A stretch of 64,000 bases of DNA. It comes from Hyphomicrobiaceae bacterium UBA7697 (lineage in GTDB: Bacteria > Pseudomonadota > Alphaproteobacteria > Rhizobiales > Methyloligellaceae). The notes under the pieces were generated by a model that was given only the letters and a program-made list of their open reading frames with translations, was not told where the DNA came from and did not search any database. Where the stretch lies: contig DLGJ01000007.1 of the NCBI GenBank assembly GCA_002482645.1, positions 151,038 to 215,037 on the forward strand, in the 5' to 3' direction. Each line of letters begins with the position of its first letter. Within the stretch, counting starts at the first letter, position 1. Made by a program: the position numbers and the translations under genes. Shown one piece after another: positions 52,288 to 62,727 of this stretch.

Positions 52288-52761
52288 TTAAAGCCAGCGC
52301 GGCACCTGCTCCAAATAGCGGCGATAGTCCTCGCCGAACTTCCAGGCCAGGTATTCCTCCTCGCGCTTCACCACCCCCTGGTGGAGCACGATCGCGGCCG
52401 GGATGAGCAAGAGCAGCATCCAGACGCTGGTCAGGACCAGGCACAGGCCGAAATAGATCAGGATCAGCCCGATATAGATCGGGTTGCGCGTGATCTTGTA
52501 GAGGCCTTCGCGGACAAGGACTCTCGACGGTTCGCCTGGGACGACGCTCGTCCCGGCCTTGCGGAACCGCCACGCCGGGAGGACGGCCAACGCGAACCCG
52601 GCCACCACGAAGACGATCCCGGCCGTAAGCCCCAAGCCGTTCGGCTTGGCGAGTCCGGGCCCGATCGGGAGCAATAGGGTCAGGACATAGCCGAGCAGCA
52701 GCGCCCCGAGAAACAGGATCGGCGGCCTGATGACCACATCCGCATAGTCTTTTGTCCTCAT
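52288..52761 (-). CDS. Isoprenylcysteine carboxyl methyltransferase-like membrane protein
   Basis: 157 residues with four membrane segments and the ICMT/PEMT-like C-terminal signature: VLVREGLYKITRNPIYIGLI, then HQGVVKREEEYLAWKFGEDY and RRYLEQVPRWL. Such bacterial proteins are S-adenosylmethionine-dependent methyltransferases of lipids or small isoprenoids; the substrate is unknown. ATG at 52761 gives the natural N-terminus (MRTKDYADVVIRPP); a 38-residue longer frame is not typical. Convergent with parE. Confidence 0.88.
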   Translation of the reverse strand: MRTKDYADVVIRPPILFLGALLLGYVLTLLLPIGPGLAKPNGLGLTAGIVFVVAGFALAVLPAWRFRKAGTSVVPGEPSRVLVREGLYKITRNPIYIGLILIYFGLCLVLTSVWMLLLLIPAAIVLHQGVVKREEEYLAWKFGEDYRRYLEQVPRWL

Positions 52762-53004
52762 CCCAATCTCGCTGTCTCCGACGCTGCACGGAGAGCCTTG
52801 CAGGCCAAGCCCTGGACCTCCTATGAACTTTTGCCTCTTGCGCGTCCGCGCGATGCCGCCTATGTCATTCTCCAATTATCCACGGTCGTGCGGCCGTAAA
52901 GATCGGGTGCTATGTTGAAGGCGCCTGGCGAATCGTAGCAGCTAATCTTTCTAGCGATAGAAGAAGACGCAAGGCCAGTGCCAGCGTCGCATTTTTGCTA
53001 ACAC

Positions 53005-54459
53005 ATGAGCTTTTCAAATCTTGGCTTAAGTCCAAAAGTCGAATCCGCCGTCACAGCGGCCGGGTTCGAGACCCCGACACCCATTCAAGCGCAAGCCATT
53101 CCGGTGGCTGTGACGGGCCGCGACGTTCTTGGGATTGCCCAGACCGGAACCGGCAAGACGGCGTCCTTCGTGCTGCCCATGCTCACGCGCCTCGAGCGCG
53201 GCCGGGCCAGGGCGCGGATGCCCCGCACGCTGATCCTGGAACCGACGCGCGAGCTTGCCGTACAGGTGGCCGAGGCCTTCGAGCTTCTCGGCAAGAGCCA
53301 CCGGCTCACCGTGGCCCTGCTGATCGGCGGCGTGTCCTACGACGAACAGGACAAGAAGCTGGACCGGGGCGCCGATGTCGTGATCGCGACGCCCGGGCGG
53401 CTTTTGGATCATTTCGAGCGGGGCAAGCTTCTCCTCAACAGTATCGAGATCCTTGTCGTCGACGAGGCCGACAGAATGCTCGACATGGGGTTCATTCCCG
53501 ATATCGAGCGTATCTGCAAAGTCCTCCCCTTCACGCGGCAAACCCTCTTCTTCTCGGCGACCATGCCGCCCGAAATTCAACGCCTCGCCGACAATTTCCT
53601 CCATACGCCCGAACGCATCGAGGTCTCCCCTCCGGCGACCGCCGCCACGACCATCGTCCAGTGCCTCAAAAAGACGTCGGATCTGCCGGCCGACAAGCGC
53701 GAGGCCTTGCGGGGTTTGATCCGGGAGCACGAAATCAAGAACGCCATCATCTTCTGCAACCGCAAGAAGGATGTGGGAATCGTCTTCCGGTCGTTGCAGC
53801 GCCATGGCTTCAATGCCGGTGCCTTGCATGGCGACATGGACCAGCGTCAGCGCACGGCAACGCTCGATGCGTTCCGCAGCGGCGAGATTCCGATTTTGGT
53901 CGCGAGCGACGTCGCCGCGCGCGGGCTCGACATTCCAGAAGTGAGTCACGTCTTCAATTACGACGTGCCGGTCCATCCGGAGGACTATGTGCACCGCATC
54001 GGCCGCACGGGCCGCGCCGGCCGCGAAGGTCATGCCGCCATGCTGGTCACGCCGAAAGACCACAAGGCGCTAAAAGCCATCCAATCCATGTTGCGCACGG
54101 AAATTCCCTGGATCGACGGCGCCCCCAAAGCCGAAGAACTGGACGAGGCCGCGGCTTCGTCCCGGGAGAACGGGCGCGGACGCCGCCGGGGCGGCCGTTC
54201 GCAGCGCGGAGGCCGGAAGCCGGAGAACACCACGGACAGCGCAGCACCGAAGCGCCACGAGTCGCCGGAGCCTGAAATCAAGGCGAAGACGGACACCGAT
54301 GCGCCGAAGCGCGCCGCCAAGCCGGCCCGCAAAGGTTCGGACGGCGGCAAGCAGGCCGTCAAAGACAAGCCGCGGACGGGCCAGCCGCGCGACAATCAGC
54401 CCGTGGGCATGGGCGACCATGTTCCGGCCTTCATGATGCGGCCGGTGCGCGCAAGCTAG
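53005..54459 (+). CDS. rhlE: DEAD-box RNA helicase, RhlE-like
   Basis: 484 residues. All helicase motifs are present: Q motif (FETPTPIQAQAIPV), I (AQTGTGKTASF), Ia (PTRELAVQ), Ib (TPGRLLD), II (DEADRMLDMGF), III (FFSATMP), V (VASDVAARGLDI) and VI (HRIGRTGRAGREG). The last 110 residues are a basic, disordered tail (RGRRRGGRSQRGGRKPE), as in RhlE proteins that act on ribosomal RNA and mRNA decay complexes. The AT-rich, 243-base leader upstream is typical of genes induced by cold, but I see no firm element. Which RhlE paralogue it is cannot be decided. Confidence 0.93.
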   Translation: MSFSNLGLSPKVESAVTAAGFETPTPIQAQAIPVAVTGRDVLGIAQTGTGKTASFVLPMLTRLERGRARARMPRTLILEPTRELAVQVAEAFELLGKSHRLTVALLIGGVSYDEQDKKLDRGADVVIATPGRLLDHFERGKLLLNSIEILVVDEADRMLDMGFIPDIERICKVLPFTRQTLFFSATMPPEIQRLADNFLHTPERIEVSPPATAATTIVQCLKKTSDLPADKREALRGLIREHEIKNAIIFCNRKKDVGIVFRSLQRHGFNAGALHGDMDQRQRTATLDAFRSGEIPILVASDVAARGLDIPEVSHVFNYDVPVHPEDYVHRIGRTGRAGREGHAAMLVTPKDHKALKAIQSMLRTEIPWIDGAPKAEELDEAAASSRENGRGRRRGGRSQRGGRKPENTTDSAAPKRHESPEPEIKAKTDTDAPKRAAKPARKGSDGGKQAVKDKPRTGQPRDNQPVGMGDHVPAFMMRPVRAS

Positions 54460-54477
54460 CTTTTTCGAATTTCCGGA

Positions 54478-54870
54478 TTAGTCGGGGGTATTGGCGGGTT
54501 CGGGATCGGTTTGATCGGCCCGCGTCAGCATGACGGACTCGCCGCAACCGCAGGCGCTGGTTTGGTTCGGGTTGTTGAACACGAACCCGGAACGCATCTT
54601 CCCGGCCTCGTAGTCCATTTCCGTCCCGAGCAGGAACATGATCGCGGAAGGGTCGATGAGGATGGTCACACCCTTGTCCTCGACGACCTCGTCGTGCGGG
54701 CCACGCTCCGTGGCGTATTCCATCGTGTATTCCATACCCGCGCAGCCGCCATTCTTGATGCCGATGCGAACGCCTTCCACCTCCTTGCCGGACGCGCCGG
54801 CGAGTTCGCGCAGGCGTATGGCGGCGGCGTCGGTGAGTGTCATGGCTTGAGGGCGGGGGCGATTGCTCAT
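54478..54870 (-). CDS. sufA: SufA, A-type Fe-S carrier
   Basis: 130 residues, HesB/IscA fold with three cysteines: one in IKNGGCAGMEYTMEYATERG and the C-terminal pair SACGCGESVML. Last gene of the suf operon, 39 bases after sufT. It collects or delivers the cluster built on SufBCD. It is longer than the ErpA protein at the left end because of an acidic tail and a polar leader. Confidence 0.93.
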   Translation of the reverse strand: MSNRPRPQAMTLTDAAAIRLRELAGASGKEVEGVRIGIKNGGCAGMEYTMEYATERGPHDEVVEDKGVTILIDPSAIMFLLGTEMDYEAGKMRSGFVFNNPNQTSACGCGESVMLTRADQTDPEPANTPD

Positions 54871-54909
54871 GATCGAAAAATGGGACCAATTCCGTAGGGC
54901 TTCAAGGGC

Positions 54910-55413
54910 CTAGAACATGTTGAGCGCAAGTCGCGCTTCGTCGGACATGCGCGACATGTCCCAGGGCGGATCGAAGACCAGCTTGACGTTCACCTGGCCA
55001 ACGCCCGGTACCGCCGAAACCGCGTTCTCCACCCAGCCAGGCATTTCGCCCGCCACGGGACATCCGGGCGCCGTCAAAGTCATCTCGATATCGATGTTCC
55101 GGTCGTCGTCCACGTCGATTTGGTAGATCAAGCCAAGCTCGTAGATATCGACAGGGATCTCCGGGTCGTAGACCGTCTTCAGCGCCGCGACGAGGTCCGC
55201 GTGCAGCCGTTCCAACACGTCGGGCGGAATGGCAGACGATTCTTCGTCGGTAAAAGCCGCAGGCTCGGGCGAGGCGCCCGGCTCGCCGGACTCCGGAGCC
55301 TCGGAGGCGGACTGAATATGCCCAGGAACGGACTGAGGCATACCGGGCGACATCTCGCTCGAGACCTCCGCATCGTCGGATCGTTGAGTCTTTTCAGTCA
55401 TCTCGACAGCCAT
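54910..55413 (-). CDS. sufT: SufT, DUF59 / MIP18-family Fe-S assembly protein
   Basis: 167 residues. The conserved MIP18/DUF59 part starts at about residue 65 (LVAALKTVYDPEIPVDIYEL; IEMTLTAPGCPVAGEMPGW; NVKLVFDPPWDMSRMSDEAR) and contains the T-x-P-G-C motif whose cysteine binds the partner. The first 65 residues are a polar, Pro/Glu-rich leader that varies between species. SufT supports Fe-S maturation under demand. An alternative ATG four codons in (55401) is possible. 21 bases after sufS. Confidence 0.92.
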   Translation of the reverse strand: MAVEMTEKTQRSDDAEVSSEMSPGMPQSVPGHIQSASEAPESGEPGASPEPAAFTDEESSAIPPDVLERLHADLVAALKTVYDPEIPVDIYELGLIYQIDVDDDRNIDIEMTLTAPGCPVAGEMPGWVENAVSAVPGVGQVNVKLVFDPPWDMSRMSDEARLALNMF

Positions 55414-55434
55414 TCTTCAGAAACCATCTTAGCG

Positions 55435-56694
55435 CTAGGCGAACATCGTCCGCACTTTGTGAAGGGCCTCCACCAGCCGGTCCACGTCCGCTTCGGTATT
55501 ATACATGGCGAATGAGGCACGGCATGTCGAGGTCACGCCGAAGCGCGCCAGAAGCGGCTCGCAGCAATGCGTGCCCGCGCGGACGGCGACGCCGTAGCGA
55601 TCCAAGACCGTGCTCACGTCATGCGGGTGCGCGCCGTCCACCTCGAACGAGATGATGCTGCCCTTCCCTTCCGCACGGCCATAAATCTTCAGCCAGTTCA
55701 GTTCTCCAAGACGCTCCATGGCATAGGCCAGAACCCGATGCTCGTGGGCCGCGATATTCTCCCGGCCGGCCGACTCCACGTAGTCGATCGCCGCGCCGAG
55801 CCCGATGGCCTGGACGATGGCCGGCGTGCCTGCCTCGAAACGATGCGGGGGCGTCGCATAGGTGACTTCGTCGGTGGTGACGTAGCCGATCATCTCGCCG
55901 CCGCCCTGATAAGGCCGCATGGTCTCGAGATGGGCCTTCTTGCCGTAGAGCACGCCAATTCCGGTGGGCCCGTAGAGCTTGTGTCCGGTCAACGTATAGA
56001 AGTCGCAATCGAGGTCGCGCACGTCGACCGGCAGATGCACGGCCCCTTGCGCCCCATCGACCAACACGGGAATGCCGTGTGCGCGCGCGATCTTCACGAC
56101 CTCCTTCACCGGTACGATCGTACCGAGGACGTTGGACATCTGCGTCACCGCGATCATCTTCGTGCGCGGCGAGATCAGCTTCTCGAATTCGTCGAGCAGG
56201 AAGGTCCCGTCGTCGGCCACGGGCGCCCATTTCAGGACCGCACCCTGCCGCTCGCGCAGGAAATGCCACGGCACGATGTTGGAGTGGTGCTCCATGATCG
56301 TGATGAGGATCTCGTCGCCCTCGCCGGTCATGGGGGCGCCGAACGACGACGCCACCAGATTGATGGCCTCGGTCGCGTTGCGGGTGAAGATGATCTCGTC
56401 GTCGTGGGCGGCGTTCAGGAACGCCCTCACCTTCGTGCGCGCCTTCTCGAAATTGGCCGTCGCCAAGTTCGACAGATGATGAAGCCCGCGATGGACATTG
56501 GCGTATTCGGCCGAATAGGCGCGGGTGATCGTCTCGATGACCTGGCGCGGCTTCTGGGCCGACGCGCCGTTGTCGAGATAGGTCAGAGGCTTGCCGTGAA
56601 CCGTTTCCGACAGAATCGGAAAGTTCGCCCGGATGGCCTCCACATCGAACGATGCGGTCTGCGGTGCACCAGAAGACGGCGGCATGAGGTTCAT
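55435..56694 (-). CDS. sufS: Cysteine desulfurase SufS
   Basis: 419 residues, group II cysteine desulfurase: YLDNGASAQKPRQVIETITR near residue 39, MEHHSNIVPWHF near residue 130, the PLP lysine in FYTLTGHKLYGPTGIGVLYG, and the active-site loop RAGTHCCEPLLARFGV with the catalytic Cys. It supplies persulfide to SufBCD. No sufE gene is visible in the operon, so the acceptor must be elsewhere or SufB directly. ATG at 56694 with AGGGG ahead; ten bases after sufD. Confidence 0.95.
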   Translation of the reverse strand: MNLMPPSSGAPQTASFDVEAIRANFPILSETVHGKPLTYLDNGASAQKPRQVIETITRAYSAEYANVHRGLHHLSNLATANFEKARTKVRAFLNAAHDDEIIFTRNATEAINLVASSFGAPMTGEGDEILITIMEHHSNIVPWHFLRERQGAVLKWAPVADDGTFLLDEFEKLISPRTKMIAVTQMSNVLGTIVPVKEVVKIARAHGIPVLVDGAQGAVHLPVDVRDLDCDFYTLTGHKLYGPTGIGVLYGKKAHLETMRPYQGGGEMIGYVTTDEVTYATPPHRFEAGTPAIVQAIGLGAAIDYVESAGRENIAAHEHRVLAYAMERLGELNWLKIYGRAEGKGSIISFEVDGAHPHDVSTVLDRYGVAVRAGTHCCEPLLARFGVTSTCRASFAMYNTEADVDRLVEALHKVRTMFA

Positions 56695-56703
56695 TTTCGG
56701 CCC

Positions 56704-58050
56704 CTATTCCGCCGGTGAGCCGAGCCATTCGGCCGAAACGGCCGCGAACGCGTCGCCGATCGCCTCGTCGTCCAGAGCTTCGAACGCCTCGCCCACGAAG
56801 GCCTGAATCAGAAGCGCGCGGGCTTGCGCCTCGGGGAGGCCACGGGCACGCAGATAGAACAACAGATCCTCGTCGATCTGCCCCGATGTCGCGCCGTGTC
56901 CGCAAACGACATCGTCCGCGTAGATCTCCAGTTCCGGCTTCGAATCGAACTCCGCCGTTTCCGACAACAACAGCGCCTGCGACATCTGCTTGCCGTCGGT
57001 CTTCTGCGCGTCCCGCGCGACAACGATCTTGCCCTGAAACACGCCGCGCGACTCGTCGTCCAGGACCAGCTTGAACAGCTCGCGGCTTTCGCAGGCCGGC
57101 ACGTCGTGCTCGACGACGAGCGTCGTGTCGCAATGCTGCTTGCCGCGCGCCAGCGTGGCCCCGGAAATATCCGTGGCGGCATCCTTGCCGGCGAAGCGTA
57201 CAGACACCTGATTGCGCGCGAGCGCGGCTCCCATCGAAACCTGGAACGCGTCGTAGCGCGCATCCGCGCCGACATTGGCGACCCAGGCGTTCAGATGAAT
57301 CGTCTCAAGGGCTTCACGCTGCAGCTTGATGTGATGAATCGCGGATTTCGCGGCCAGGGACACCGTGGTCACCGCATTGCGCTGAACGCCGGCGCGGCCA
57401 AGCGTGCCGAAGCTCTCGAGCACGGTCGCCGACGCACCCTCCCCGGCCACGAGAACGTTGCGCGTATAAACCGATCCCGGCGTGTCCGCGCCGTCGAGAT
57501 GGATGAGATGGACCGGCTTCTGGAGCGTCAGGCCTTCCGGCAGACGCAATGCCACTCCGCCCGTCATCAACGCGGTGTTCAGGGCGATCAGAACGTCGTC
57601 GCCGGACGCAGAGGCGGCGTCGAGACTCGCCATGAGCCATTCCGGCGGCGATTCCAGCATCTGCGCCAGAGCGCCGAACTCGACGCCCGCATCGCGCAGT
57701 CCCTGGACATCCGAAAGTTCCGTCCGCACCGCACCCGCAACGAGAACGACGCGATAGGCCGGAAGCTGCGCGAACGCCTTGCCGAATGCCGCTTCGAACG
57801 CCGTGCCGTCGACCGGGGCATCGCTCTCGGCCAGGAGAGGCGGAATCTCGGCAATCGCCGCGCGCAGGTCCGTGTACTTCCAAGCTTCGATACGCCGATG
57901 CGGCAAACCGAGGCCCGCGTAAGTCCGGATGGCGCTCTGCCTTAGATCGGCGACGGACGCATCGCCCGGCAGCGCATCCACGGAGCGCTCGTAAAGATCG
58001 AGAAGCGCTTGCTCGGCTTCGCTGCGAAACTGTTGGACGGACAAGTCCAT
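56704..58050 (-). CDS. sufD: SufD, SufBCD scaffold subunit
   Basis: 448 residues. N-terminal helical part with LGLPHRRIEAWKYTDLRAAI near residue 50, then the SufB/D beta-helix (ATDISGATLARGKQHCDTTL) and the signature DDVVCGHGATSGQIDEDLLF, then YLRARGLPEAQARALLIQAF at the end. It pairs with SufB. ATG at 58050 is favoured by GGGGAG five bases upstream; a GTG at 58056 would be too close to it. Confidence 0.94.
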   Translation of the reverse strand: MDLSVQQFRSEAEQALLDLYERSVDALPGDASVADLRQSAIRTYAGLGLPHRRIEAWKYTDLRAAIAEIPPLLAESDAPVDGTAFEAAFGKAFAQLPAYRVVLVAGAVRTELSDVQGLRDAGVEFGALAQMLESPPEWLMASLDAASASGDDVLIALNTALMTGGVALRLPEGLTLQKPVHLIHLDGADTPGSVYTRNVLVAGEGASATVLESFGTLGRAGVQRNAVTTVSLAAKSAIHHIKLQREALETIHLNAWVANVGADARYDAFQVSMGAALARNQVSVRFAGKDAATDISGATLARGKQHCDTTLVVEHDVPACESRELFKLVLDDESRGVFQGKIVVARDAQKTDGKQMSQALLLSETAEFDSKPELEIYADDVVCGHGATSGQIDEDLLFYLRARGLPEAQARALLIQAFVGEAFEALDDEAIGDAFAAVSAEWLGSPAE

Positions 58051-58061
58051 GACCACTCCCC

Positions 58062-58817
58062 TTACGCCGCCGTGGCTTCGTCGCCGTAATCGGCGTAGCC
58101 GGACTTCTCGAGTTCCAAGGCGAGCTCGGGACCTCCGGAGCGCGCAACGCGGCCCTTCGACAGGACATGCACCCTGTCGGGCACGATGTGATTTAGAAGC
58201 CGCTGATAATGGGTGATGACGAGCATGCAGCGCTCGGGGGAGCGCAGCGCGTTCACGCCGTCGGCCACGATCCGCAAGGCGTCGATGTCCAGCCCCGAAT
58301 CCGTCTCGTCGAGAATGCAGAGCCCCGGCTCCAGCAGCGACATTTGCAGGATCTCGTTGCGCTTCTTCTCACCGCCTGAAAAGCCGACATTCAGCGGCCG
58401 GCGGAGCATCTCCATGTCGATCTTGAGGTCCTTCGCCTTCTCCTTCACGGTCCGCAGGAAGTCGGGCGTCGAGTATTCCTCTTCCCCGCGCGCCTTGCGC
58501 ACCGCGTTCACGGCGCTGCGCAGAAAGGTCATCGTGGCGACGCCGGGAATCTCCATCGGGTATTGGAACGCCAGGAAGACGCCCGCTGCGGCGCGTTCGT
58601 CGGGCTCCATCGCGAGCAAATCCTCGCCCTTCCATGTGACCGACCCGTCGGTGACCTCATAGTCGTCCTTGCCGGCCAGTACGTAGGACAAGGTCGATTT
58701 GCCCGATCCGTTCGGGCCCATGATGGCGTGGACCTCGCCCGCGGGGATCGTCAGATCGAGACCGTTGAGGATCTCGCGGCCATCGACTTTGGCGTGAAGG
58801 TTTTTGATCTCAAGCAT
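58062..58817 (-). CDS. sufC: SufC, Fe-S assembly ATPase
   Basis: 251 residues, ABC-type ATPase: Walker A GPNGSGKSTLSYVLAG near residue 35, signature VGFSGGEKKRNEILQMSLLE near residue 147, Walker B CILDETDSGLDIDAL, and the His-switch LVITHYQRLL. Drives conformational change of the SufBCD scaffold. Sits between sufB and sufD. Confidence 0.97.
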   Translation of the reverse strand: MLEIKNLHAKVDGREILNGLDLTIPAGEVHAIMGPNGSGKSTLSYVLAGKDDYEVTDGSVTWKGEDLLAMEPDERAAAGVFLAFQYPMEIPGVATMTFLRSAVNAVRKARGEEEYSTPDFLRTVKEKAKDLKIDMEMLRRPLNVGFSGGEKKRNEILQMSLLEPGLCILDETDSGLDIDALRIVADGVNALRSPERCMLVITHYQRLLNHIVPDRVHVLSKGRVARSGGPELALELEKSGYADYGDEATAA

Positions 58818-58877
58818 AAAACCGTCTTTCTCAACTCTTGGTCGTGAATCTCTTTTCGAGCAACGCGGCCCGGCCGG

Positions 58878-60350
<1,473 letters not shown>

Positions 60351-60403
60351 TGCCTTGTTCCCAAATTCGTTTCGGTTCCGTGCGGACCAGCGAGCCGAGG
60401 CTG

Positions 60404-61555
60404 CTAGGCCGCTTCTCTTGCATCTTTCCGGAGTCGCTTGACCAGGCCGCTGAACGCTCCGAGGAAAACTTGGATATCGTGATCGCCGTTGCCGAAACCA
60501 AGGCTTAGGCGGATCGCCGCCCGCGCGGTCTCGGGCGCCGCCCCCATGGCGGCCAGCACGTGAGACGTTTCGACCTTGCCGGACGAGCACGCGCTCCCGG
60601 CACTGACCGCGACACCCGCAAGATCGAGACCGATCACCAGCGTTTCGGCCTTGAGGCCCGGCACGGCAATGGACGACGTGTTCGGCAGGCGCGGTACGGC
60701 TTTCGAAAACACGACGGCATCGCCGGCGATTGCCTGAACGCCGGCTTCGAGCTCGTCGCGGAGCCGCGCGAGCCTATCCATTTGCCGCAGTTCCCGTGCC
60801 GCCAGTTCGGCGGCGGCGCCGAACCCCGCAATCCCGGCCACGTTCTCCGTCCCCGGACGCCGGCGCCCTTCTTGGCCGCCGCCGGTCATGAGCGGACGGA
60901 CGGACGCGCCTTCCGCCAGCACCAGCGCACCGACGCCCTTGGGGCCGCCCATCTTATGGGCCGACAGGGCCACCATGTCCGCACCGAGCGCGGCCATATG
61001 GATGGGAAGACGGCCGGCCACCTGCACCGCGTCCGTGTGGAGGAGTCCTCCAGCTTCCCGGACGATGCCCGCCGCCTCGGCTACCGGCTGAAGCGCGCCG
61101 GTCTCGTTGTTCGCCGCCATCAGCGAAACGAACGGCCGGACGCCGTCTGCGCGGTCCTTCCCGATCCTCTCGGCCAGAAAATCCAGATCCACGACACCGT
61201 CAGAGGTCACAGGGACGATTGTCCTGGCGTCTTCGGGGAATCGCCCGCCCGCGAGCACCGAAGGATGCTCGATCGCCGAGAGATAGACGTGCCACGCGTC
61301 CCCGCCCGGCGGAGGCGCCAGCGCCAGGCCATTGGCCTCGGTGCCGCCGCTCGTGAAGATCACGTCTTCCGGTCGAGCCCCGGCGAGCCCCGCGACTTTG
61401 ATCCGCGCCTCTTCGACGACCTGCCGCGCCGCGCGGCCTTCCGCATGCACGGACGACGGGTTGCCTTCCAGGTCCATTGCAGCAAGGACCGCCTCGCGCA
61501 CTTCGGGGCGCAAGGGGCTTGTGGCATTATGGTCGAGATAGGCGCGCTGGTTCAT
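60404..61555 (-). CDS. Cysteine desulfurase, NifS/IscS type (sufS2)
   Basis: 383 residues, group I cysteine desulfurase: YLDHNATSPLRPEVREAVL at the start, HTDAVQVAGRLPIHMAALG near residue 183, the PLP-lysine region ALSAHKMGGPKGVGALVLAE near residue 205, and the active-site loop VSAGSACSSGKVETSHVL near residue 325. A second, IscS-like desulfurase at the head of the suf operon is standard in Rhizobiales (sufS2 in Agrobacterium). ATG at 61555 (MNQRAYLDHNA). Confidence 0.94.
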   Translation of the reverse strand: MNQRAYLDHNATSPLRPEVREAVLAAMDLEGNPSSVHAEGRAARQVVEEARIKVAGLAGARPEDVIFTSGGTEANGLALAPPPGGDAWHVYLSAIEHPSVLAGGRFPEDARTIVPVTSDGVVDLDFLAERIGKDRADGVRPFVSLMAANNETGALQPVAEAAGIVREAGGLLHTDAVQVAGRLPIHMAALGADMVALSAHKMGGPKGVGALVLAEGASVRPLMTGGGQEGRRRPGTENVAGIAGFGAAAELAARELRQMDRLARLRDELEAGVQAIAGDAVVFSKAVPRLPNTSSIAVPGLKAETLVIGLDLAGVAVSAGSACSSGKVETSHVLAAMGAAPETARAAIRLSLGFGNGDHDIQVFLGAFSGLVKRLRKDAREAA

Positions 61556-61701
61556 GCTCTTTCGAAGCCCAGGAGGCGTTTTCGGCCTCGAAGCCCCTTC
61601 CATGCCGGTTAACGCTTGCACGAGCCCCGGTGACCCATGCTAAGAAGCCCGGCCTGACAGTCGGCTCGCTCCAAGCGCCCAGCTTTATTGGAACAGCCTT
61701 G

Positions 61702-61718
61702 TTTGGAACAATTCTAAT
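61702..61718 (-). promoter_or_regulatory. Irr-box (ICE)-like palindrome upstream of the suf operon
   Basis: TTTGGAA, three bases, TTCTAAT: 12 of 14 positions match the Irr iron-control element TTTAGAA-N3-TTCTAAA. It lies about 150 bases ahead of sufS2 in an AT-rich patch that also offers a possible -35 (TTGTTC) and -10 (ATAAAG) on the minus strand. Irr control of suf operons is known in Rhizobiales; control of this one is inferred. The rest of the 311-base gap to the divergent hydrolase gene holds nothing else I recognise. Confidence 0.5.
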
Positions 61719-61866
61719 TCTATGGTTGGTATAGGATTCTGAGGGGCCCGAGTCAAGCGATGCCGCGACCGTCCGCATGCGGCGGAGCCTGAAATTTCAG
61801 AAAATCGGCCCCATATACGAAGAGCAGTCCTGTCTGCCAACGCGACAAGTCGAGGCCACGTCGTTT

Positions 61867-62535
61867 ATGCCTGAAGTCAATATCAGCGGCCCCGCTGGCC
61901 GGATCGAAGCTCGTTACCACCATCAGCCCGCCGCCAACTCCCCCGTCGCTCTGATTCTTCATCCCCATCCGCAATTCGGCGGCACGATGAACAATCAGGT
62001 CGTCTATCATATGTATTACGCCTTCCAGAAGCGCGGCTTCTCGGTCCTGCGCTTCAATTTCCGCGGCGTCGGCCGTAGCGAAGGCTTGTTCGACAACGGT
62101 CCCGGCGAGCTGGCGGACGCGGCGACCGCGCTGGACTGGCTGCAGGCTTACAACGCGGACGCTCCATCGTGCTGGATCGCCGGTGCGTCCTTCGGCTCCT
62201 GGATCGCCATGCAACTTCTGATGCGGCGCCCGGAGATCGAGGGCTTTATCTGCGTTGCGCCCCCTGCGAACCTTTACGACTTCTCGTTCCTCGCCCCCTG
62301 CCCATCCTCCGGACTGATGGTCAATGGCGCGAAAGACCGGGTCGTTCCACCGGATTCCGTCAAGAGCCTCGTGGAACGCTTGAAGACACAGAAGGACGCC
62401 GTCGTGGACCAGGCCACGGTGCCCGACGCCAATCACTTCTTCGAAGAACGCATGGACGGGCTCATGGACGTGATCGACGCCTATCTCGACAAGCGTCTCG
62501 GCAAATCGAAAAAGCGGAAAGATACGGCAGCCTAG
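61867..62535 (+). CDS. Alpha/beta hydrolase
   Basis: 222 residues. HPHPQFGGTMNNQVVYHMYY near residue 36 (oxyanion region), the nucleophile elbow GASFGSWIA near residue 112 (Ser in G-A-S-F-G), the acid around GAKDRVV and the histidine in DANHFFEERM. The sequence is of the COG2945-like alpha/beta hydrolase group, cytoplasmic, of unknown substrate. The C-terminal end is Lys-rich (KSKKRKD). ATG at 61867 (MPEVNISGPAGRIEA). Divergent from the suf operon. Confidence 0.9.
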   Translation: MPEVNISGPAGRIEARYHHQPAANSPVALILHPHPQFGGTMNNQVVYHMYYAFQKRGFSVLRFNFRGVGRSEGLFDNGPGELADAATALDWLQAYNADAPSCWIAGASFGSWIAMQLLMRRPEIEGFICVAPPANLYDFSFLAPCPSSGLMVNGAKDRVVPPDSVKSLVERLKTQKDAVVDQATVPDANHFFEERMDGLMDVIDAYLDKRLGKSKKRKDTAA

Positions 62536-62727
62536 GCCGAGCCGCGAGCCGGCGCGACGCCCTCGCTCCGGCGTCCCCCTAACCTGCATTCGTATCCCCC
62601 CACGCCGCACGAGACCGCATGGCGAGCCGTATCGTGGCCGTGCAATCCGGGCGTAAACCTGTTAGACGGCTGCGGCGAGCCCATCGCTCGACCTATTCCG
62701 TTCGATCGCATTTGCAGACCCGGCCCG

